Shown here one piece after another: positions 11,961 to 22,481 of a stretch of 64,000 bases of DNA (position 1 is its first letter; every line of letters begins with the position of its first letter). The notes under the pieces are model-generated. The model searched no databases. It had not been told where the DNA came from and saw only the letters and a program-made list of their open reading frames with translations. This DNA comes from Chionoecetes opilio (taxonomy: Eukaryota; Arthropoda; Malacostraca; Decapoda; Majidae), in NCBI GenBank assembly GCA_016584305.1, contig JACEEZ010019858.1:107501-171500 (forward strand), written 5' to 3'. The translations under genes were made by a program, and so were the position numbers.

Positions 11961-12295
11961 TAGCCGCAAAGCCGCCCTCCGGGCGGACTTTTTGGCTAGC
12001 TCCTGCGGAGGGCTATTGGTGGGCCTAAATAAAATAAAAAAATAAAAAATCTAAAAATACAAAAAATCTAAAAATAAAGAAATAAAATAATAATAAAAAA
12101 ATAATAATAATAAAAATATAAATAAATAAACATAAAATATGAAAAAAATAAAAATATATAGAATAAAATAAAAAATAAAAAATATATGAAGAAAAAAAAA
12201 TATATATTATAAAAAATAAAAATAAAATAATAAAAATACATATAGATCAATTTAAAAAAAAAATATAATTTATATATTTTTTATAAAAAAAATTC
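11857..12295. repeat. (TA)n and A/T-rich low-complexity tract
   Basis: (TA)n at about 11909-11959 and A-rich sequence from 12035. A 75-bp GC-rich island at 11960-12030 (CCGCCCTCCGGGCGG hairpin) interrupts it. Confidence 0.85.
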
Positions 12296-12530
<235 letters not shown>

Positions 12531-12606
12531 TTTTTTCTTTGCAAAAGGGGGGGGGGGGGGGCATGGCCGCATGGCCTCCCACCCTCGGTACGCCACTGTT
12601 CACTAG

Positions 12607-13104
12607 AGTACTGTTCTGTTATCTAGACTGATAAAATAGTATATACTGACGAATCTGGAATCTTAAAGAATGTACTGTATTGTAACAGTTGATTATGTAT
12701 CATCTATTTGCATTATTTTATCAATGTAGTCAATAATTTTACCATTCCTGTCTTACAATAAAATAATGAATGGATTTACTACCAATCACTTATTATTCAA
12801 CTTTTGTATAAGGTATTTCTCTTTATAACATTAATTTCATCACATCATTTCCTCTTTTCTATTGAATGTCATTTGTTTAAGACTACAGCTTTATACAGTT
12901 TATATTTGTGTGTGTGTGTGTGTGTTCCTTTAGTTTTGAATCGGCATCAACTATATTTATCTTTTCTAGTGTATATGAAAGGCCACTTAAGAAGTGTTCA
13001 TTCTTAGTTCCAGAATGCGAGTGAGGTGGGTGTGGTAGTGCGTGAGAGGGTCGCCCGTGCCTGTCAGAGGGAGGAGGAGGAGGAGCTGCCTCTCGGAGGG
13101 GAGG
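12607..13104 (+). promoter_or_regulatory. Upstream/5'-UTR region of the tweety gene
   Basis: About 500 bp between the end of a hAT-like composite element (12598) and the first coding ATG. The distal part is AT-rich with a short (GT)n run near 12910. The last 100 bp are GC-rich and purine-rich, with a seven-codon uORF near 13016. No clear TATA box is visible. A weak acceptor-like CTTTTCTAG near 12961-12969 could mark a non-coding 5' exon boundary. The core promoter cannot be placed. Confidence 0.3.
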
Positions 13105-13239
13105 ATGCAGGTGCACAGCGTGGTGTCCGAGGTGCGGCGGGTGTTTTGGGTGGAGTGGTTCCACAATACGCCACACGTCAATCTTACGCTGCACCCTGTC
13201 AACTCCACCTTCAACCCCTTCTCCCCTGTCTATCAGGAG
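13105..13239 (+). CDS. ttyh: Tweety homologue (TTYH) channel, exon 1 (N-terminus)
   Basis: First coding exon of a tweety-family protein, a plasma-membrane anion/volume-regulated channel-like protein. The ATG at 13105 is the first in-frame ATG and gives 45 codons ending in phase 0 at a consensus donor (CAG GAG|GTGAGT, gt at 13240). The peptide starts MQVHSVVSEV and contains VEWFHNTPHVNLTLHPVNST, which matches the family pattern of a short extracellular N-terminus of about 42-45 residues (W-hh-x-h-P-x-x-x-h-x-L-x-P-V-x-S-x-F-x-P) ending in YQE. Two N-glycosylation sequons (NLT, NST) are visible. The exon is GC-rich, unlike the AT-rich flanks. A short upstream ATG at about 13016 closes after seven codons (uORF). 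The transcription start is not identifiable. The next exon lies 11.9 kb away across TE-filled intron 1. Confidence 0.88.
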
Positions 13240-13350
13240 GTGAGTACTGAAGTGACGACGCTCACTCGCATGTCATTCACGCACAGATGCTTAGATAACT
13301 CATGCCCTTTATATTTCTGCCTGAAATCATGGCGAATCTTTTATTCAACT

Positions 13351-13722
13351 TATAGTCTATTTTTTTTATTATGGTCAAAATGCACTAAGGAAGCCACGCC
13401 CCCTGCCTGCCCTTCTATTCTACGGGGCAGCTGATTGGCGCATTCCTCGTATCATCACCACCAATCACAATATCTTCACTACTTAACAGCGGCGTGACTA
13501 CTGGACAGCAATCTTCACTACAGAGGGTGACAAAATCAAACATCCCTCTGTAGTGAAGATTGCTCTGTCCAGTGGTCACGCCGCTGTTACGTAGTGAAGA
13601 TATTGTGATTGGTGGTGATGATACGAGGAATGCACCAATCAGCTGCCCCGTAGAATAGAAGGGCAGGCAGGGGGCGTGGCTTGCTTAGTGCATTTTGACC
13701 ATAATAAAAAAAATAGACTATA
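13351..13722. repeat. Fold-back element in tweety intron 1
   Basis: TATAGTCTATTT at 13351 and AAATAGACTATA ending 13722 bound two arms of about 170 bp (for example GGCAGCTGATTGG pairs with CCAATCAGCTGCC) with a loop near 13536. Each arm has CCAAT boxes and GCCACGCCCCC. It begins 111 bp after the exon 1 donor. It contains no ORF of its own. Confidence 0.88.
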
Positions 13723-14038
13723 GTAAAAGCTCCTTCATTCAAAGAAAATGTCAAAATCTTTCAGAATCAAACTCCTCTCGTGAGTTCTGGCATCTATTTA
13801 AAAACATCTTTAACAATTTTTCTTCTTCATCTTTCCCTCCTATGCTTCTCCCGGATGGCTACACAACTGTCTTATCTATTTATAAAGCTCAAATTTCTTT
13901 ACTCAAACCCTTGCCCAAACTTCCACTCTGGTTGATGAAGGGCTTGTTCTTCCTTCTCTTCCATCCCCTGACTGTTATGTCTTTTATTAAGATCCTCCGC
14001 AATGATGCTTTTTTACCGTTTCTGACCTAGATCCTCAG
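13723..14038 (+). pseudogene. Jockey-like LINE fragment, 5' part of the split copy
   Basis: Degraded coding sequence of the segment that precedes the reverse-transcriptase domain. The readable pieces SREFWHLFKNIFNNFSSSSF and MSFIKILRNDAF correspond to PVIKILRNDVFFAFSGLD in the longer minus-strand copy at 61740-64000. Frameshifts and stops are present. The copy is interrupted at 14038 by a TIR transposon and resumes at 16911. Confidence 0.75.
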
Positions 14039-16910
14039 TAGTCAGGTTGCCAAAGTGGGTTTTTCAATGTTACCCTGCATGGAATGATAAAGTTTTTTTC
14101 TCGATAGATTCTACATCATTAGGATGTCTATAAAGCAATATCAGGCGGATAACAAGAACAAATCCTGGCCGCCATGACGGCCGACTTCCTCAGAGATAAA
14201 TATAATAAACTAACTATTAGTTCTAGAATCACATGTAATGGAACTTTTCCGATATGATTTTGACATGAGAAATTAATCTTATGTGGTTATTTTTTTCAAT
14301 TGGAGGTCAATAACAAGGTCAAAAGTTTAGTTCAATGTCATTTTTCAGGGTAAATAAGTATAAAATTGTTAGTGTGTGTGTGTAATTTACATACTAGCGG
14401 TAGCAAATCATTCTGAACTCAAGTTTACGTTAACTGACTTCAGATTAAACTGAAACAATTGTAACTTATATAGCTGGTTCGATCGCTTGTTGGTGTGATG
14501 AAGAGCTGAAGGTTAGACATGCATCATGTCAGACGTGTTTCACTGTTAGGTTCCCATGTCATGTTTTATGATACTCTAATTTTCTAGATATTCATCATTC
14601 ACCTGATCAACATACACATTACTATTTATATTAATTTCTTTATATATAAACTGATCTCTTGTTTCCTGTCCGCCCGTCCGCCGAGCCGTCCGTCCGTCTG
14701 TACGTCCATGGACTACTTGCCATGGAAAACAGTTTGCGGATAAACGTTTGTGTTCAGATACATCGATCGAGCCAATATGTATTAATATATATTTGAAGAG
14801 AATGTTAATGTTCAGTTTCATTTTTATTTTATTTCAGATCCTCAAGAAATATTGTAATGCACCGTAGATTGCGATGATATTCGTGTGGTGATGGTGAAGT
14901 GATAAGACGTTAATATGTTGATGGTAACATGAACTAACAATCCAGTGTACATGTAGTTGTAAATAGTTATCGGTGGTAGTGGTGGTGGCTACAGAGACAA
15001 TGGATGACAAATGCCTTTTCAAATGTTGCTACAGTTGGTCTGACAAAGACAGACTCCAGGTCAGCCAGGCTGGTGGTGAAAGATTAAACAGTATTATTGA
15101 ATCCCGTGAAATTCATGGTGATGTTGAACTTAAAACCAAATTGAAAAATGATCCGACGTATCAAGTCCAGTATCAGTATCATGTGTTGCGAAGTACCTCA
15201 TAATAGCCAAACTATTATCAGAAAAACAAAAAAGAAGTGTATCAAGTCTTCAGTCAATAGCTACAAGGAGGACACGGTCCAGCCAGGGGTCTCCGTTTGA
15301 TTGGTTACATCAATGTTTCTATTGATGTGGACCATGTCCTGTGGAACAAGATTCCAAACACCCGAATCGGTGGAATCAGGCATATCTTGTGAGAGAGACT
15401 GAAGGCAAGAGAGGTGTAGATGGAACAACTAAGTCGTACACCATAGAAGATAACATATACGATAAGTGCACCGAACGGGCAGACATTTGGGCAGATGAGG
15501 TGCTGCAGCGACTATCCGGCCTCGCCGTCAGATCAGCCGACCTTCATGCGGCTGACGCACGATATCATCGCGACTGCTACGCAAGATTTTTTAGCGGCCG
15601 AGTTCCACCAGGCGAAAGGAAGGCGAAAGAGGAAGCAACTCTGCATGCTGCATTAGATGAACTCGTCAATGAGCTCAAAGATCAGTGATCCCAGAAGTGG
15701 GATTCTGTTAACCTGATGGAGCGCTACCTGGAACTATGCATGCGGTATGCAATGCGGTGATCAGCATTGATCAAGTCCATTTGTGATAAGGAGCAGGATC
15801 TTGTTGTACTCTCAGCACCTGGCTACCGATCAGTCATCCATCATCTTCCGTGACAACACTATTGCCACCTTGAATATGATAAAGGACGAAGATGAGGATG
15901 ATAATTTGGAGGCAGCGCTGGATTTGATTGCAAAGCGTGTGAGGAAGGAATGTTCTGAGATGGAGTACCGAAGTCAGACCTATACGACCAGCATCTCCAC
16001 AGAGATTGCCCATAGGGTGATGATCCACCCATAGGGTGATGATTTAATACCAAACATAAGCATACTGAACTATTCAAGTAATATAATTCAAACATGATGC
16101 AATATCGTTTCCTATACAGGAGGTGTGAAATTCCGGGTGTTTGGCGATAGCTCACTTTCAATGAACCAACACACAAGGTGTTGGCAGAGGCAAGGGCCTT
16201 CATCCTAAGGGGGATGTCTGTAATGCTCAACTGCCTTGAGTCCGATCCCCTTACTCAAGCATGGATGGTATCGTCCCGAGGGCAGCAATGTTCTACACCC
16301 GACTGTCGTACCTCCAGACACACCCTGCGGATCTCCCCCAAAAAAGTCCTTAAATGCGGCTGCGGCAGCGACAAGGATGCGCCTCCAGGAGATGCAGCTG
16401 CAAGGCGCACGGCCTTACCTTGCACCCTCTTCTGCAACTGCAGAGCAGAGATGGGTGCCACAACAAATAGACATTTGAACTTTGCTAACAATTTCCTTCT
16501 GGAATAAAAGATTATGTTATTGTCAATGTATAGACTTTTGGTTTGGAATACACTGTTTAATAACTTTTTCATGTGAAAAATTATTTGTAAAATTACCTTG
16601 AACTTGACTTTTGACCTTGTTTTTGAGCTTCAATTGAAAAAATAACCACATATATGAATTTCTCATGTCAAAATCATATGGAAAAGTGTTATTACATGTG
16701 ATTCTAGACCTAATAGTTAGTTTTTTTTTATTGATGTCTACGGAAGTCGGCCATCATGGCGGCCATTTCGGATTTCCGTTGATTTATCGCATTGCCCAAG
16801 GATTTCTTTTGTTATCCACCTGATATGCTTTATAGACATCCTAATGATGTAGAATCTATCGAGAAAAAACTATCATTCCATGCAGGGTATAGCTGGCGGC
16901 AACCTGACTA
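14039..16910 (+). mobile_element. TIR DNA transposon inserted in the LINE (2.87 kb)
   Basis: Inverted termini TAGTCAGGTTGCC (14039) and GGCAACCTGACTA (ending 16910) extend inward for more than 100 bp (ACCCTGCATGGAATGATA, ATAGATTCTACATCATTAGG, GACATCCTAATGATG). It splits the Jockey-like reading exactly, so it inserted later. TA at the tips could be a TA target duplication, but the family assignment is open. A degraded protein gene lies inside (14973-16505). Confidence 0.82.
14973..16505 (+). pseudogene. Degraded transposon protein with Cys-rich C-terminus
   Basis: Readable in several frames with stops and frameshifts between them. An N-terminal piece has DKCLFKCCYSWSDKDRLQ. A middle piece has KHPNRWNQAYLV, then SADLHAADARYHRDCYARFF, then DEDDNLEAALDLIAKRV. 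A C-terminal piece has CGCGSDKDAPP, LPCTLFCNCRAEMGATTN. From memory, this order (zinc-finger-like start, DLHAADARYH motif, Cys-rich end of the type CTxFCxC) matches a recurrent uncharacterised protein in cnidarian and crustacean genomes. Its catalytic class is unknown to me. Its position inside long TIRs suggests it is the element's own gene. Confidence 0.55.
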
Positions 16911-16975
16911 CAGAGGCTCGGAAGGCTTACGGTCCTGACGGAGTCCCTTCTATGTTCTAAAAAACTGTGCTTTTG
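16911..16975 (+). pseudogene. Jockey-like LINE fragment, continuation
   Basis: Reads RKAYGPDGVPS and then LKNCAFVL, the N-terminal reverse-transcriptase motif (K/R-A-x-G-P-D-G-h-P). It is the direct continuation of 13723-14038 once the inserted transposon is ignored. The LINE sequence stops near a GTGTGTGTG run at 16980. Confidence 0.75.
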
Positions 16976-17240
16976 TGCTAGTGTGTGTGCGCACATAAGT
17001 AGTAGTAGCAATGATGTTAGCAGCAACAGAATACGTACATACGAATGTCACTAATAATAGCAACAATGACAATAATAATGATAACAATAATAAAAATGTT
17101 ATCATTATTATTATCAGCATTATTACTAATGTTATTATCTTTTTATTATTGAATACATTATTATTTTGAATATATTTTAAGGTAATAATTCATATACTTA
17201 CCTACATTAGATGTATATATCAGTATTGTATCGTTCCGGA

Positions 17241-17885
<645 letters not shown>

Positions 17886-18030
17886 ATCAGTGCAGAGCTC
17901 CTCAAAGCTGGGGGTGAGGCCATGATCCGTGGGTTGCATGCTGTCCTGACTGCCGTGTGGCAATCAGGAACCATTCCTCATGACTGCTAAAGGGGGCTGG
18001 TCGTCCCTAGGGTACCTCTATAAAGAGGGT
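17886..18030 (+). pseudogene. RTE-like LINE reverse-transcriptase fragment
   Basis: Reads AELLKAGGEAMIRGLHAVLT, AVWQSGTIPHDC, a segment upstream of the RT core that is characteristic of RTE-like LINE pol proteins. A stop follows at once. It belongs to the same broad LINE group as the minus-strand copy at 33250-35800. Confidence 0.65.
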
Positions 18031-18142
18031 AACGCCATTCATAGGCCCTATGTTAAACGCTACTGGGCGCCATCTTGGTGCCAAGGCCTCCTCGTTCACC
18101 CAAGACCCGGGGAAGTTCTCAAGGCATTACCCCGCAGTATAT

Positions 18143-18434
18143 CATGTTATACATGTATAAAGGATAGACTGTTATCTTCGGAAATGTTTGTTCTATAAGA
18201 TTATCACATAAAACATAGTAAAACACATTAAATAAAGGTCATTATGAGACTCTGAAGAAATATGATGAACTTAACATTCACTTAAAACTCGTCGTCATGT
18301 ATAACTTTGTGGGACAGCTTATAAGATGGCAGATATCAATACAAGCAGAATTTAATTAGCTTTCCATTGACATATTTCGTTTTCTGATACATACAATAAT
18401 ACCATGCAAACATTAAGGTTAACTAAATAAATTG
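18143..18434. mobile_element. Single diverged arm of the 6548-7619 fold-back family
   Basis: Shares GACTGTTATCTTCGGAAATG, TTTGTTCTATAAGATTATCA and TTTAATTAGCTTTCCATTGA with the arms of the fold-back at 6548-7619, with more substitutions. The partner arm is missing. Confidence 0.7.
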
Positions 18435-19223
18435 CTCTCTCCCGCTCTTCAGCAGTCGTATTGTTTACATTTGGACACACGACACTCACGGTTCACCTGC
18501 ACCGCCTCCGTTAGTCCCCTGACCCCCACTGCCCCTGGTGCAGGAACGTCTCTTGAGACTATTGAACACTTTATGCTGCCTCCCGCCAGGTGGCAGCATC
18601 CTCAGTGGTCGTATTGTTTACATTTGGGCACACGACACTCACTGTTCACCTGCACCGCCTCCGTTAGTCCCCTGACCCGCACTGCCCCTGGTGCAGGAAC
18701 GTCTCTTGAGACTATTGAATACTTTCTGCTGCCTCCCGCCAGGTGGCAGCATGCTCAGCGGTCGTATTGTTTACATTTGGGCACACGACACTCACGGTTC
18801 ACCTGCACCGCCTCCGTTAGTCCCCTGACCCGCACTGCCCCTGGTGCAGGAACGTCTCTTGAGACTATTGAACACTTTCTGCTGCCTCTCGCCAGGTGGC
18901 AGCATGCTCAGCGGACGTAAAAGTCCGCGGCAAGGTAGTTGATATTGGTGGTTGCCGGACAGTAAATACTAGAGTAGGATAAACGTCTGGGGGTGGGTAA
19001 TGAACTAAATTGGCTCACCCCTCTTTTTTATTTTATTCTCCTACTGTCTTCTTTATAGGGACTGGCAGCTAAGCGGGCTTTGTGCTACCCATTTTTGTTG
19101 TGCCCTTGGCAGTTCTTTGTGGTAAAAAAAAAAAAAAAAAAATGGCATCGGACTGTTGCGATTCCCGGACTTTTGCGGTTCCCGGACCAGTGCTCCCCCT
19201 TATTAGTCCGGGAAAACGAGGTT

Positions 19224-19229
<6 letters not shown>
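18435..19229. mobile_element. TA-flanked TIR element with 153-bp repeats, copy A (left end missing)
   Basis: Right terminus GTCCGGGAAAACGAGGTTTG TGTG followed by TA. It contains three 153-bp units (starting near 18451, period set by TGGCAGCAT at 18591, 18744 and 18897), then TAAAAGTCCGCGGC, a LINE 3' tail insertion (19004-19140) and ATGGCATCGGACTGTTGCG. The 163-codon ORF across it is formed by 51-codon repeats and is not a host gene. Confidence 0.8.
19004..19140 (+). mobile_element. Jockey-like LINE 3' end, inserted in copy A
   Basis: Contains CTACTGTCTTCTTTATAGGG ACTGGCAGCTAAG and TGTGCCCTTGGCAGTTCTTT then an A tail, matching the 3' end of the minus-strand LINE at 61740. The related copy B at 20546 has the uninterrupted target. 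Confidence 0.8.

Positions 19230-19308
<79 letters not shown>
19230..19308. repeat. (TA)n microsatellite
   Basis: 79 bp of perfect alternating AT. Confidence 0.97.
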
Positions 19309-19311
<3 letters not shown>

Positions 19312-19429
19312 TGACGGAAGGCAGCTGATGGCTCACACATCCAGTACTTGTAAAAGTGAAATATTTCTGATTATTTATTTACCTTGTATGTATAAGTATA
19401 TCGACTATACTAAAGCAATTACAAAATTA

Positions 19430-19572
19430 ATCATGATTACGATAAATTTTTAATGTAATTGATTACGATTATGATTACTTCATAAAATTTTGACTGTAAT
19501 CGATTGCAATTACGATTACTTGAAAAACTGTAATCCATTGTAATCGATTACGATTACAGATTACGATTACCC
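19430..19572. repeat. Degenerate TAATCGATTACGATTAC repeat
   Basis: Several imperfect copies of a self-complementary ATCG-type motif. Resembles the subterminal repeat arrays of hAT MITEs such as 27664-28418. No terminal structure was found. Confidence 0.6.
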
Positions 19573-19603
19573 CAAGTCTGGCATATACATACACAAAAGC
19601 ATA

Positions 19604-20633
19604 CACACAAACCTCGATATCCCGGACCTCCATTTCCCGGATATCGGATTTGCCTGACAAAATCCGAGGTCCGGGGATATGTCAGAGTCCCGGACAATTA
19701 TTATTATTATTATTATTATTTTTTATTTTTTTTTACGTTGAAATGCCTGGTCCTGTTCGTAAATTGACAAAGTTGTCCGGCGGTCCGAGCGTCTCCTGTC
19801 ACCCCTGGTCAGTGTCCGTGCCTCCCGCCAGGTGGCAGCATGCTCAGCGGTCGTATTGTTTACATTTGGGCACACGACACTCACGGTCTACCTGCACCGC
19901 CTCCGTCAGTCCCCTGACTCCTACTGCCCCTGGTGCAAGAACATCTCTGAGACTATTGAACACTTTCTGCTGCCTCCCGCCAGGTGGCAGCATGCTCAGC
20001 GGTCGTATAGTTTACATTTGGACACACGACACTAACGGTTCACCTGCACAGCCTCCGTTAGTCCCCTGACCCCCACTGCCCCTCATGCAGGAACGTCTCT
20101 TGAGACTATTGAACACTTTCTGCTGCCTCCCGCCAGGTGGCAGCATGCTCAGCGGTCGTATTGTTTACATTTGGGCACACGACACTCACGGTTCACCTGC
20201 ACCGCCTCCGTTAGTCCCCTGACCCCCACTGCCCCTGGTGCAGGAACGTCTCTTGAGACTATTGAATACTTTCTGCTGCCTCCCGCCAGGTGGCAGCATG
20301 CTCAGCGGTCGTATTGTTTACATTTGGGCACACGACACTCACGGTTCACCTGCACCGTCTCCGTTAGTCCCCTGACCCCCACTGCCTCTGGTGCAGGAAC
20401 GTCTCTTGAGACTATGAACACTTTCTGCTGCCTCCCGCCAGGTGGCAGCATGCTCAGCGGACGTAAAAGTCCGCGGCGGGGTAGTTGATATTGGCGGTTG
20501 CCGGACAGTAAATTCTAGAGTAGGATAAACGTCCGGGGGTGGGTAATGGCATCGGACTGTTGCGATTCCCGGACTTTTGCGGTTCCCGGACCAGTGCTCC
20601 CCCCTAGTAGTCCGGGAAAATGAGGTTTGTGTG
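19604..20633. mobile_element. TA-flanked TIR element with 153-bp repeats, copy B (complete)
   Basis: Termini CACACAAACCTCGATATCCC (19604) and the inverted GGGAAAATGAGGTTTGTGTG (ending 20633), both flanked by TA, the Tc1/mariner-pogo type duplication. It carries four repeat units (TGGCAGCAT at 19833, 19985, 20138, 20291, 20443; spacings 152, 153, 153, 152). It lacks the LINE tail found in copies A and C, so it shows the empty site GGGTAATGGCATCGG. The first unit keeps the frame reading CPWCKNISETIEHFLL. Confidence 0.87.
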
Positions 20634-20675
20634 TACTTTGATACTCCAATTTTAAACACCCACATTGTCCTAGCA

Positions 20676-21114
20676 CAGAGGTCGGCAACCCAGAATTCGA
20701 GAAGAGCCCGTTTCTTCAAACTTGGAAGAAATGCAGTGGTGATGGAGCCGCAGTGTAAATTATGAATGAAAATTACGAAACAATAAAATGTTCCTCCTCC
20801 ATAATACCTTATGGGATTTAAATATACCCACAGACAAGATAATCAAATACACTTTAATAATAATGATGATAATAATAATATTAAGTAGAAGAACTAATCC
20901 CAATATTTTCCTATAGACCTACACGTAGGTCATATATTAGTATTTTATAGTATTTTATCTCTTATTTTTTTAACGATAATATAATTTGGACATTTTTAAG
21001 TAGGTGGCAGGAGCCGCACAGGTCCCTTGAAACCTGTATATATACCTCAAATATATACCAAAACCCCGCAAGGAGCCGCACAGGTCCCGGTCGGCCGCAG
21101 GTTGCCGACCGCTG
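20676..21114. mobile_element. hAT-like MITE (439 bp)
   Basis: CAGAGGTCGGCAACC (20676) and GGTTGCCGACCGCTG (ending 21114) are hAT-type termini. The flanks TCCTAGCA and TCCTCGCA are an 8-bp duplication with one mismatch. It includes GAGCCGCACAGGTCCC twice near 21010 and 21073. Confidence 0.85.
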
Positions 21115-21647
21115 TCCTCGCACCTTTTCAACAAATCCAGTCACACTCCTTTATACTCTTGCTGAGTATATGGATTAGAACCCCCTTCTTTATCTCTTTC
21201 ACCATATCCTGTATATATACCTGCCCAAGCCACTCTACCTTATATACCTTCTCACTACCTACCACCACATCACTCTCTACTACTCTTTGTTCAGACAGAT
21301 GCCATACAGATTTCTTTTTAATTTCTGTTAACAGTAATTTTCCTCTTGTTCTCATCCATTAACCCATTAGGGTTAAAATGAGTAATTTGCACAATATCTA
21401 ATTCGCCAATTACTTTACTCAACTTTCCTGATGCCAATTTACCTTATTTAATTACCTCTTTACCTGAATTACCTCTTTACCTTCCACTCCCTCGGGTAAT
21501 CAATGATTGGTAGGGCCTACTTCAGTGGACTCCAGTCTCCAGGGCATCAAAACTGAAGGGAAAAAACGAAAACTGTAGATTTTTTGCAGTGCTTTCCCCG
21601 TTTACTCCATCTTAACAATGGTGCACCCACATGAAGGTGTGGAAATA
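21115..21647. other. Unassigned sequence
   Basis: A minus-strand open frame (21128-21355) reading KVYKVEWLGQVYIQDMVKEI looks like a piece of a mobile-element protein, but I cannot name it. The remainder to 21647 is AT-rich with an AATTACCTCTTTACC duplication. Confidence 0.35.
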
Positions 21648-22312
21648 CAGGGAGGTCCCGAAGATACGAGCAGTTAGGTTCCACCTGGCATACTCGTAAA
21701 GCGAAATCTCATATAACGAAATGCATAACTAATGGTAAAATATAGGTTTGATTCCAGGACCCCATCAATAAAGAAAAAAAAAAAAAAAAATACATGTTTT
21801 TCAAGCTAAAATAAACTATAGCAAACACAACAAACACACAGCGTCTATATTACCCACACTGTACTACCTATTCTGTAGAAAAAGCATTCTGAAAGAGAAA
21901 ATAGCACACAAAATAACATAACTGCACATTAATTAAACATAAAACATGCATAACAAGCAAAAAAGACGTAATGTAGGGGACACCGCGTGATACAAGAGAA
22001 GGTAGTGTAGCAGTCCCAAGGTTGGGGCCGCACACCTGCTAATTACCCCTAAAGGTCAGGACGCGCCATATGCTTAATTACCCTTCAGGTCACAGCTTGC
22101 TAGGGGTGACCTCACTGGGGTCAACCAAATCCCCCTTTGTCCAGCCCAGGAGTGGTAGGGCGCGCATTTTTAACTTGATAATTTTACTCACCCTAGTTTG
22201 GATGTCTTATCATTGGATTTTCGATCTCGTATATTGAAAATAGACCCTAATTTACACATCTCGTATCATCGGATTCTCGTATACCGAATGCTCGTATAAC
22301 GGGACCTCCCTG
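21648..22312. mobile_element. pogo/Tc1-like MITE family P1, copy 1
   Basis: CAGGGAGGTCCCGAAGATAC (21648) and GTATAACGGGACCTCCCTG (ending 22312), flanked by TA. The subterminal motifs CATACTCGTAAAGCGAAATC and TCGTATCATCGGATTCTCG are shared with 37530-38973 and 41094-41977. No ORF. Confidence 0.88.
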
Positions 22313-22481
22313 TACAAGGCTACCACTTGGGAATGTTACCCCTAATTGCTAGTTTTGATTCCCAACACCTCGGGATAGCATTGCCCCAATGACATAAACA
22401 ACTTATTGCACCTTAGTTCAACTTCATCAATTATAATACTGCTGCTGCAGAATTTTTTTTATGTATCAATTGATGTGAGTG

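Noticed and set aside
18432..18920. 162-codon ORF with three 51-residue repeats (and similar at 19650, 20171, 36351)
   Set aside because: Explained by the 153-bp tandem unit inside a TIR element. The frame changes between units, and no start context or splice signal supports a protein gene.
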